64,000 nucleotides of DNA, taken from the NCBI RefSeq assembly GCF_947179165.1, contig NC_077247.1:42824935-42888934 (forward strand), written 5' to 3'. Below are positions 23,096 to 33,900 of the stretch, one piece after another. The number at the start of each line of letters is the position of its first letter. Positions within the stretch are counted from its first letter, which is position 1. The notes beneath the pieces were generated by a model. That model saw only the letters and a program-made list of their open reading frames with translations, was not told where the DNA came from and searched no databases. The position numbers and the translations under genes were made by a program. The DNA is from Solanum dulcamara (Eukaryota > Streptophyta > Magnoliopsida > Solanales > Solanaceae).

Positions 23096-24285
23096 GGTAT
23101 AATACATAAATATGCCCTTTAATTTGGCCTCATTTTACATTTATGCCCTACAACTTTGAGAGTGCACAAGTAGACACTTAAACTTGTATAAAATTGAACA
23201 AGTAGACATATATGTCGTACGTGGCACAATACTCGTAGGACACCACGGGGGACATAAAATTATCATGTAGGTTGCCATGTAGGACGAATGTGTATATTTG
23301 TTCAAGTTTTGGATAATTAAAGTGGAGTTTTTGGCCAAAAACATCCTTAAATTATACCTCAAACTTAAATTACATCCTTCAAATATATTTTCTGACAGAA
23401 AACATCCTCCAAGTATTTGAAAGTTAACAATTTTCATCCTTCAGTTAGATATTGTCAAAAAATTAAGGAATCCTACAGAAACATGTGCAATTCATGTGAA
23501 CAAAAAGTTTTTCTGCATAATTCATTACCTGCTATAAAAACCTCTTGAAATTTTTTTTATTAAAAATCGTGGACATCATTGCTTGTTGAAACAAAAAATG
23601 TTATGAAGGTGTGAGGATACATGATCTGCTCTTCTTCTCTTTTACCAAGGAAAAGAAGCTAGAGGTTAATTATATTCACCTTTTTAAAGTCAAATTGTAG
23701 TTAGATCAATAATTTTTCGGTGCAATTTGATATTAAGGTGACCAAAATTCTAATTATGCCTCGCATTCGAGTTTTTAATCAAAATTCTGATTATGTCTAG
23801 CATTCAAATTTCATTCTCCATTATTAGAAGTGGAAGTCTCCTACAAACACCGCTTAAGCAGATTTAGTTGAGAAGAAACATATTTCAACTGGTAATTTTT
23901 TAATATTAAATCACATGAAAAATAAATGAAAAAACTGTTAATTAAAAGATTTTGCATAATGCTAAATTCAATTGCCCAAAAAGTTCATAATAATATTTTT
24001 GACGTATTTTAGAATAATAAATACAAATGGGTGACTTGATTTTTGTACGATTGGTTAGTTTTCTGAAAAATTCTAGCAGAAGGATGAAAATTGTTAAATT
24101 TTAAATACTTGGAGGATGTTTTCTGCTAAGAATAATATTTTAAGGATGTAATCTAAGTTTGGAGTATAGTTTAAGGATAATTTTGGCCAAAAACTCAGTT
24201 AAAGTGTCTATTTATGCATTAGTAAAGTTAGAGGTCATAGTTGTTAGTTAAAGCCAAGTTAATTGTCATATTTATGTATTATGCC
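23096..24285. mobile_element. Mutator-type TIR element with a second element nested inside
   Basis: The left end GGTATAATACATAAATATG and the right end, read in reverse complement as GGCATAATACATAAATATG, begin imperfect TIRs of roughly 90 bp. A perfect 9-bp duplication TAATCTAAA flanks it (23087-23095 and 24286-24294), the TSD length of the Mutator superfamily. Without the nested element it would be about 0.3 kb. It contains no transposase. Confidence 0.85.
23325..24198. mobile_element. Nested Mutator-like element, about 0.87 kb
   Basis: The left end GAGTTTTTGGCC and the right end GGCCAAAAACTC begin TIRs of roughly 130 bp. These can be followed through AAAACATCCTCCAAGTATTT and CAATTTTCATCCTTC on both arms. 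It is flanked by TTAAAGTG (23317-23324 and 24199-24206), 9 bp if one mismatch is allowed, which fits Mutator. It lies wholly inside the outer element, so it inserted later. Confidence 0.8.
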
Positions 24286-24294
24286 TAATCTAAA

Positions 24295-25160
24295 ATAGGT
24301 CAATAAAAAGATATCATGAAATTAATATATTTTTTAAATATTATTTTCAAGCGTTCAGGTCAAAATATGAATTATATGTGATTTTTGATATTTATTTGAG
24401 AAGGGTTTAAATTTGGACCAATCAGAATGGGCAACATAATAAATAATTATTTAATAATTTTACTTTAGAGGAACTATTAAAAATAAGGCAATATGAGAAA
24501 AAAGTTAATATTGAAGGTATTTTTGAGCCAAAATGTTGACATCATGCTATTTGGGGGCTGAAAGGTGGATGGAAGGTAGTTTTGTACCAATTCGAATAGT
24601 TGAAGGGCATTTTCCACCCTTTTCCGTAAAGAAAAATGTATTTTTGACTTATTAAGTAACAATAAGGATATTTTTGAACCATATTATCAGTTGAAGAGGT
24701 ATTTTTAGACCAAACCAATTTATTGAGACCCTTTTTGTTCAATTTCTCACGGCAGTTAAACGACAATTTAATCCTTTTTTCCTTTAAACTATTTTGTTTT
24801 TTTTAAAAAAGGTCCTCCTATAAATGAATAAATAGAATACATTGTTTTATTGTTGAGAAGCTTAAGTTTTAAAAAAAATTCGAAAGTTTCCAAATATTGT
24901 TTTACTATTGAAAATCCTAAGTTTCTAAATATGTTTTATTGTTGAAAATCGTGAGTTAAAAAAAATTTCTTAAGTTTCTAAATTCTTACTTGTTTTCCCA
25001 AGTCATTACCAATTGGGTTTTACTTGTTTTCCCAAGTTATTACCAATTAGGTTTCCAGGCAAGGATTGACTTAGTTATAAATATAGTTACGTGTTACAGG
25101 CATTCCTAAAATTGTTGCCATTGCGTTCAACTTTTTTTTCTTTTTTGTTGTATAAATTGA
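24295..25160. other. Intergenic DNA upstream of the NAC-like pseudogene
   Basis: No gene is seen. Phrases such as GGTATTTTTGAGCC and GATATTTTTGAACC near 24517 and 24667 recur and resemble arms of further Mutator-like repeats. TATAAATT at 25161-25168 lies about 30 bp upstream of the NAC-like start and could be a relic TATA box. Confidence 0.45.
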
Positions 25161-25193
25161 TAGTCATTAACTCATAAACTCTCTCAAATAGTG

Positions 25194-26595
25194 ATGGAGT
25201 TGCAAGGGTATCGATTTCATCCTTCCGATTCAGAGTTATTCACATTCCTTCTCAGGTTTATTGAGCGTGATGTTTACAAACAAGAACCTTGGATAACATA
25301 TGGCTATGGCCGCCACTGTGGAGGACAAGATGATGGGAACACTAGTATTTTCCGATTCTTTATTTCGCCAAGGCATAAGAATGAGGAAGTAAACGTCAGA
25401 TTTTGCAGCTCTGTGGGCGAAAAACTTGGGACTTGGAAGCAACAAGATAAGGGAAAAAAGGTGATGAGTAAGCAGAACAACTCTGTGATTATCGATACAA
25501 GAAGAGTCTCTTTTATGACACTAAGATGTGTTCTCATGCTGGCAAAAGTTTAGAAATTACGTTATTTGTTCCATAAAAAGTAAGTCCAAAAAAAATTCTT
25601 CTAATGGTTCTCAAGTAGAAACTTGACAACTATTATGGATTTTCCTGATGAAGACATGGCGAATATAAAGGTGATTTCAGGAATAAATTCTGTTGAGCCA
25701 CAGATGGATCAGGAATATAAGGCGATCACTCCTATCAAAATTATTGAAGCAAATTCAAGAGGGTTCATCAGGTGAAGAGAATGGTGTGTTGGGGCTAACT
25801 ACTACTTTCTCAAATTGAAAAATCTAGAATCGATGCGTTGTTAAAAAATGATGATCCTGAAATAAGGGATATGTGGAATGAGGACTATGGGATGATCAGT
25901 AAATCCAGGGGCGGAATTTGATCAACTTGAGGTGCAGGCTGCTGGTGAAGAGAATGGTGTTTTGGAATTTGAGAACGCAATGCCAGAAAATAATCTGCCA
26001 AAGAAACCAACAGACCTGCAGGAAGGTTGTACTTTTGGTGTTAATGAGGACCCTATTGCATATTGGAACTTCAAGCCAATAATAAAAGCTTTGTTGAACT
26101 ACCATCTGGTGGTGGGGACTCTGCTATGAGGAACAATCAGGTGCAAACTCAAGAGGCCCCCGGAGAACAGAATGGTCATGTCAGTTGGAGCTAAATACTT
26201 TTTCTCAAATTCAAGAAACAATGATTTGTGACTTTGCGAACATGAAGTCAAATATAAATATGCTTAAAATATATGATAATTTGGCTGAATTTATGGGTGT
26301 CAAAGTATGGATGGATCCGGACTATAATTTTTCTAAACAAACAATAGTAGAATCTAATCATCATCAGGTGCAGACTCAAGAAGATGAGAATGGTCTGTTG
26401 AGGCTAACTGCGTTTTTTTCTCAAGTTCAAGAATTTGTGATGCCAAAAAATAACATGACTGAAATATTAGATATGAGTGACACATTGTTGGAGAAGAACC
26501 AGACACAACATCAATCAACACCCCAAGAAGAAACTGAAACACTTTGTGAAACAAAAGAATCCAGCTTGGTTGTTGACCTTGCATACGCCTATTAG
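25194..26595 (+). pseudogene. NAC-domain-like gene remnant
   Basis: From ATG 25194 the protein begins MELQGYRFHPSDSEL, the first NAC-domain subdomain. It continues to GTWKQQDKGKK, the WKxTG-like part. Near 25480-25500 the frame is lost: the next frame reads YKKSLFYDTKMCSHAG, the expected continuation of a NAC domain. The remainder (25560-26595) is broken into frames separated by stops. It contains four related segments of the type GTGCA(A/G)(A/G)CTCAAG...GAGAATGG, like the variable repeat-bearing C-terminus of some NAC-like proteins. Intact NAC factors bind DNA through this domain; this copy is unlikely to do so. An unannotated intron could rescue part of the frame but would not explain every break. 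Confidence 0.75.
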
Positions 26596-26599
26596 GGCG

Positions 26600-26853
26600 A
26601 GTAAGAGTACATTAATGTTGGGCCAACAATCTTGGCAGTCTAAAGCGCATCTACAATATATGCTGCTCTGAAGAATTGGTACTACCTGGACAGTTTCAAC
26701 TAATTTTGTGGACAATACTAATTAGCTAATTTCAGTTTTTGAAACAATATCAAGAGTTTTGAGCCTCTCTTAATTTTTTATTTTATGTAAATTCTGTTTG
26801 TCCAAATTTTGACAAAGAAACTGTTATTATAAGCTTGATCACTTGTCGCAAAA
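26600..26853. other. Intergenic DNA, no gene seen
   Basis: Short stretch between the NAC-like remnant and the duplicated ZPR1 end. It holds no recognisable gene or paired repeat. Confidence 0.5.
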
Positions 26854-26891
26854 ATGACTTACATCTCAACTGTTTGTCATCTTTGATATTA
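26854..26891. repeat. Third small fragment of the ZPR1 exon 15 end
   Basis: AAAAATGACTTACATCTCAA and the following bases match the exon 15 splice-donor region (27885-27915) and the copy A edge at about 21470-21497. It abuts the start of copy B with no intervening DNA, which looks like a recombination junction. Confidence 0.7.
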
Positions 26892-27915
26892 TTTGCAAAA
26901 ACTTTAACCAAACAATACTCCAACTTTCAAAATACCAAAGAAAATGAAAGTAGACAATACTCCAACTTTCAAAATACCAAATAAAATGAAAGTAATCGTA
27001 ATAGTATATGATAGCTTGCATATAGAATATAATCTATGACATTAAGCGACGGTCTATGTTAAAATATTACTATTTTAGAGCAAATTCAATTATATATTTC
27101 AAGTATATTAGCTACGCTTAGGTAATTTTGCTGATCTTTAGAAATTGAAAATCTAAATATAAATTTTAAAAAGTAGAATCAAATTCTAAATATTTCTTGC
27201 AAAAGTATGATCAAACATAGTTTCCACTTTCAAATTTTCAAACAAAAGTCTTACCATATTTGATTTTCTTTTATGGTTCGAAAACTCTTCAACAGTCAGC
27301 TTATTACTTGCAAAATTAACTAGGCCAATATTAAACTACAGTTAACTTCATATTAATACAAGAAATAGATATAGAATAATTCATCATTCATAATAAACAC
27401 TGCTGGAAAGAGGGGTAAATGTCCAAAGGCAAAAAGGGAATAATTTTTACATCTACGAAGCTAAAGGAAAGAAGACCGGCAAAATCTAATCAAGGCGAAG
27501 AAACACAGTAGATTTCAAGGCCAGAGCAATATAAATGAATAACAGAAAGCACAAAAACATCAATTGCCAGCACTCTTGCTGAGTGCAGCATCTGCTGAAC
27601 TGTAAGCAGCATCGGCCGAGGTGGTATCCATGTCATTAAGACCCAACTCCTCGTTTTGCTCCCACGATCTAACGTACTCTTCAACTGCATTAATGATGTA
27701 ATATGTTCACAAATGAGCAAAATCTAACACGCCTATTGTCAATTGAAGGAGGTTTGTGTAAAAGAGGGAAAACAAAACATCTACAAACTTCGGCTGCTTC
27801 TTCAACAACATACCCCGTGTAATCACTCAAGTGGGGTTTGAAGAGTAAAGAGTGTACACAGACCTTAATTAAGAGCAAAAATGACTTACATGTCAATTGT
27901 TTGTCATCCTTGATA
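26889..27915. repeat. Segmental duplication, copy B (source locus of the ZPR1 3' end)
   Basis: Collinear with copy A at 20519-21497. It includes the functional last exon and last intron of ZPR1, so this is taken as the parental copy. Confidence 0.8.
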
Positions 27916-30900
27916 TCATCGGTCGCAGGAGCAACAAAAGAATTTGCAAGTGCATCGTCGATGATCAATGTCCACGGTTGTTTCAAGCTCAAAAGCTGAG
28001 GAATGTTTGAAATGCAAAACAAAAAATATATTAAATAAATAGTTTGTGGAAATGGAGTTATATAGAGGAAAGTTAAAAGGAGTCTTGTATTTGAAAATAC
28101 GGATCGTATCTTTATATCTCAGTCATGGTACCAAAAATGGTTATAACCACCTAAAATAGCTCCTCTGAAGAAGGCTAGGGGTGGTAATTGTGGCATATTG
28201 ATAATTATTTTCCATTAACATTTTCGTCGAACCAGGTGATTCACATCTCATAATCTTGAATAGAAATGAATTCTTAATGGAGAAATTCAGATATAAGCTT
28301 AAACAATATCTGATATAGCAAGTAAAGAGGTATCTCTCCAAATTTACCTTGTCTAGTCTTGCTCGGAAATCCAACCACTTGCTCTTCCTGTCTTCCTCAA
28401 GACTGTCACCAAATGTGAATCCATGTATTCTCTCGAGACCTAAATTTAAAACAAAAGGTTCACTCAAGAGGATGTTTAAATGACAAACTAAAAAAGACCA
28501 AATACAGATGTCACAAAAGAATAGGTCATTCAGATTGAAAAAGACATTCAGTAGTCCACGTAAACTAATAGAAGTATTTGCAAAACTCGAGATATTGATT
28601 AGACAAATGTCATTTGAGACAAAAGTCATTCAGTAACAGACACAAAACAAACAAAAGAAGAAATCAGAAACATGTAAAGAGACTTAAATACGACGACTGT
28701 AGATTCACAGTAGTTCAATTAAAGCTCGACCTTTAGATGAGGTTGAAATTTCAAGTGTGCCTCATTGAAATAATCGATGTACTGAATATGCATCCGCAGA
28801 TTGTTGTCCAAGAAACATAAATAAGGAGAAGGGGAAGAAACCAAGGTAAAACAAGATACTCACTTTCGCTAATCTTTGTAATTAGCCCCTCAACTGTCGT
28901 CACCATTCCACCCAAAGTGCCACTAGTGAGCTCTAACTCAAGCTCAGGAATTTCTACTCCAGCACTATCCGACTGGTAAATATAAAACAACAGTTTGGAG
29001 TCAGGGAATGCAAAGAAACAGACTGGGTGAAACAGTTAAATGGCTCCAAGCCGTGCCCAAAAAAAAAAAAACCTCTTTTCCTATGTGTAATATGTGTGAT
29101 ATCAAGTAGATTCAAGATAATTAGGGCTCAACAGTTGGAATGAAGGTACTGCATAATAGAAGTATGATACTGTCAAGTAGAACTAGTTAAAGAAGCTGTG
29201 CTTCTTCGAATCTTCTTTTACGCATCAGATGAAGATGCCAGCTCTTGTGGGATTTCACTGGGTATGTTGTTGTTATGAAGATGCCAGCCCTTGAACATGA
29301 TCTTGATGCTGTCCTCTCATTCTATTTCTTATTCTTATTATTAAATCATGAGCATCTCAGTTGAATCGAATCAGTATTGAAGCACAGAATTCACAACAAA
29401 ACAACTAATATAAGGAGAAAGGAAGTGGACAAAAATCCTGAATAACCCTAGTCAAGACAAACAGTGAATCGGCATATAACTAGTGGGCCCACTGCAAGAA
29501 AACTACAAAGTGGAACAAGAAGTAGCTGCAAATAAAAAGATGAAGGTTAAAATAAATTAGCAGCGAAGAAAGTGGATCCTTCTGCACAGCTTCGACAGCA
29601 AGATATAGGGTGCTCTTATACTCTTTTTCTATTGATAATGGTGATGGTCAGGCCTGCTTGAAGCGCACCTCAACTATTTCACTGGGTACCTGCAACCTCT
29701 GACCACCACAAACACCAGATAATTCTGCCACCAAAGTTTTAGGTAGACGGGAAGAGTTTACTTTTTCTTATCTCTGTTGGGATTTGAAACCTGTTCATCA
29801 AGGTTTTCACCCTTGGGTGTTGTGGTGCTTTATAAGTCTCTTCTTTTTTTGTCGTAAAAAAATAATTCTCTCTGATCTGATGTTGGAAGCTGATATCATT
29901 TTTTTCTGTGATGACAAGGGAAACCTGCAGTCACTACCCTTCGGGTGCGCACAGGGTAAAACCCCCGCTCCTATGCAATAACTTGCAAACTACACTGGAA
30001 AGGTAACCCGCACTAGGCAAGCCCGGTGCGACGAACTCGTTAATATCATTTGTTCATTAATTTAATTTAATTTTCTAGATAAGGTAAAAGTATAAATGTA
30101 CCAAGACGGTACAGAAGGAGCAAAATACAGAGAAATAAAGCAGGCAGCCTACTACACTCTAGACTAGTTTTACACCAAAAGTACAAATTAGTTTTTTCTT
30201 TGCCACCCATGTTATTCTTTCGCTTTTTACTTGTGGCTCTCTAAAAATAAGTAATATAATCTTGGGTCATAAGCATGAAATGTATTTCATTTTCAGATAC
30301 TGTGTCGTCTTTGTCCTTCAAGCATGTTCTCAAATGCTATATTAACAAATCCATAAGGGAAAAGAATATAACAAATAGGTCCCAGCTTCCAGACAAAATG
30401 TAAAGACTTGGCATTCATGCCAACATGCTGGATATTTTACATCCTTGCACAACTTTTCTTTCACTGATCGTGATCTTCAAAGCTTAAGAAGTACATGTTA
30501 CATGTGAAAGCAGTACGCAAATATGCTTCTAAAGTCAAATATAACAGAGTAAATAGAAATGTTTTTTTTTGAGAAAGGTAACAACATAATAAAGAGAAAA
30601 GCTATTAAATATGATCTTCGAAGATAGCAGTATAGCAGTATAAGAGTGAATAGAACAGTAAAATCAAATGTTGCTCCTATAAGGAAGTCGTACAATGAAT
30701 GATCACCAAAAATAAATAAAAATAAAATTAGCTAGTATTTCTGACAAATATAGGTTGGAGAGCTGTACCTTAATCACATCACGGCTTAGATCTTTAATGT
30801 TTTCCACATGAACTGTAATTTTCTTTCCCTTTTCAGATATAGGACCACCAGGTTTCAGCTGTAAAGACGAGGCATAATCTCATTAATAAAAATTCCATAA

Positions 30901-33900
30901 GCTATTCATTTCTAGTACATGACAGAGATTACCTCGGAGTTGCGATAACCACAAGCATCACAAGAGGATGCCATAACTATTACTTCTTGAAAGTATGGAA
31001 TATCTTCAAGTGGTCAAGTTCAATAATACCATAACTTGCAGAAGATGACAGAAGCAACTCTTATAGAAAATGCTAAATCACAGAGATAAATTAATCAAAG
31101 GCAAACTACACAAAAAATACTATACCAACTGGTAAAAGTTATATATTGGAAAGAAAAAACACAAATAATATGGGGCCAATTGATTTTCGGTGTAGATGAG
31201 GGTATGCAACTCCGTTAAAGAGAATTAAAAAATCACAATAATAATTTCCATGAGGAACAGTACATCTATTAAATCTCTTTACTTGCATCTAATCACTCTA
31301 AAGAAGCTCATAATCCCATCCAGATTCTTTTAACTGTTTTAGGTTGTCCCTCTGTTACGGAGATTTAATAACAGACGTATAGGGATCCTCCAAGAAATGA
31401 CAATTATTAGCTAATACATTTCACAATTTAAGCTTCATACAATTGTCAATGATTGCAAATTCTCATGATTAATTAGAAGTAGATGTCCTCATAGAACAAA
31501 ATAAATTTATAACAAATATAATAAACAGATGGGCCACAATTGCAACTATTAGTATTCCCTTCTATTTCACAGAAAGGGGCTGTGTGGGGGAGGAATGCAG
31601 AAATGAGGTTATCTATTGCGTAAATGTTGAAAAGGATACTGGTAACAAACATTTTACAGTCACACTTCGCCATGCATGCTCCACAAGTTGATGGAAACAC
31701 CATCACCTGTCGAAAAGAGGAAGCTATCAGAAGGAAAATTTAAAAGGGACAGATATATGTAAGGAACCCCAGCAGGACAACGTACCTCTTCAGGGGCTGA
31801 ATATCGAAATAGAGCTTCAGCCATTTCTTCACTGTTACCCTGAGCAATAGCTTGACGTCCTGCTCTTGCTCCAACTGATCCATGTGGTTCCTTTAGCAGT
31901 CGATGAGGAACATTATTTATCCCCTCATTTGATACCTCATCACTTTCTCCAAGCTGTGATGGAACAGCAAGATACCCTAAAGCTGCCTGTTGTTCAGGAG
32001 TTCGCTCATAGAATGTGATTGTCAATGAGGGATCAGGAGATGGAGCTAACCTGCCAGGTACGCATTTACCTGAGCATAAGGTTAACAATAATAAAACAGA
32101 GTGTAGCTAAAGTAAGCCTACAACTGGTACGTTTCATAAATCACATACTAACAAAGGCGCTTTTGAAGTGAAATGGACCTAACTTGTACTTTTTTGCTGT
32201 CAAATTAACAAACAGAGTTTTGAGAAAGAGTGTACCTATAGTAAGCATACTACTCGAACAATTTATAAATCACATACTAACAAAGGTGCTTTTGAAGTGG
32301 AATGGACCTAACATACTACTCGAACAATTTATAAATCACATACTAACAAAGGTGCTTTTGAGGTGGAATGGACCTAACTTATACTTTTTTTGCCGTCAAA
32401 TTAACAAATAGAGTTTTGAGAAATGGACATGAAAAGAGCAGATTGGATACAGAGGATTCATATAGACAACCTGCATTGAGCCATAGTTGATTGATTGATC
32501 GACTTATGAACAAAGGCAGTTTGCATAAACCAAGCTACATGCAATTCTGTTTCTTGTTTACCAAAAAATAAAAGGATTTTTATCCAGATAAAGATGCCTT
32601 CAGATAAGCAGTGGCAAAAGATCAGACGAGTTACACAAGTCGTTTTGGGTTCATCCCCTTCAGCAATACGAACTTGATAGTAGCCTTTCCTCAAGTCCAT
32701 TTTTGTGAACACTTTCGCTTGGCCCAAGCGATCGAACAGATCCGCAATCAAAGGGATCGGATACTTGTTCTTTATTGTCACTTTGTTCAAGGCGCGGTAG
32801 TCAATACATAACCGCAGCGTCCCTTCCTTCTTCTTTTGGAACAGGACAGGTGCACCAAAGGGTGCCTTCGATGGTCGTATATGACCTGCATCCAACAACT
32901 CCTTAAGTTGCCTCCTTAACTCAGCTAACTCCGGGGGCGCCATGCGATAGGGGGACATGGCAGGCGGCTTCGCCCCTGAAATCAATTCAATCTGATGGTC
33001 AACCTCCCTTCGCGGTGGAAACCGCTGGGGGAGTTCTTCTGGCATCACGTCCTTGTTGTTATCAAGGACCCGTTCAATACAAGGAGGCAAAGGGGCAGGG
33101 AGGTTGACCATCAGATTGAATTGATTCCAGGGGCGAAGCAGCGTGCACGGCTTGCCTAAGCTCAGTCCTAACAACAAGAAAGCACAACAAGTGCAGAATG
33201 AAAAACGTCCACACAAACAGCCACAAGCTAAGAGAGAATAAGGAAGAAGCTTTTGGGAGGCAAGTGCCAATTTTCTGATTGTATATTTTCAAGATTAGTT
33301 ACAATGGGAGCTGCCCAAAAGGCTTATATAGATACAGAAAATAAACAAAGGCTGGAAGCCCCAATAATTCACTCAACTATGGCTATCTATACAAGCAACA
33401 ATAAAATATTAAAAAGCTGTCAGGCCTGCTCACTGTCCCCAATGCTGCAGGCTGCATGCTGGCAGAGTTTCAAAGGTTGTCTGGACTACCAAGTTGCTGG
33501 AATCCAATGTAGCAGCGTGCGGGGCGGTACACGTTCCCCCACCTAAGTTGGCGACGACCCCGACGCCACAAAACAGCAAGTATTCTTGGACCTTGTGGCG
33601 AAACTGCCATAAGTCCTCATACTTCTCCCAAGTTGCCTCCTCTGGCGAAGTCCCTTTCCAGTGGCAGTGTACAAGGAACTGCGCACTTGCATTATTCCAT
33701 CCCTTCCCATGCACCAGTTGATGGTCAATGATTGCCTCGATCTGCTTGTCTACGGCCGTGGAGCGATAAATATTTAGGGATGACTGCCCTGCCCTCGCCC
33801 CTTGTCTTCTGTATCTTCAAAGTAAGGCTTTAGTTGACTGGCATGGAAGACAGGGTGTATCTTCAAATGATGAGGCATGTCGACCCGATAAGAAATCTTG

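Noticed and set aside
32099..32426. CRISPR-like direct repeats
   Set aside because: The units are contiguous 65/129-bp tandem repeats without distinct spacers, in a plant intron.
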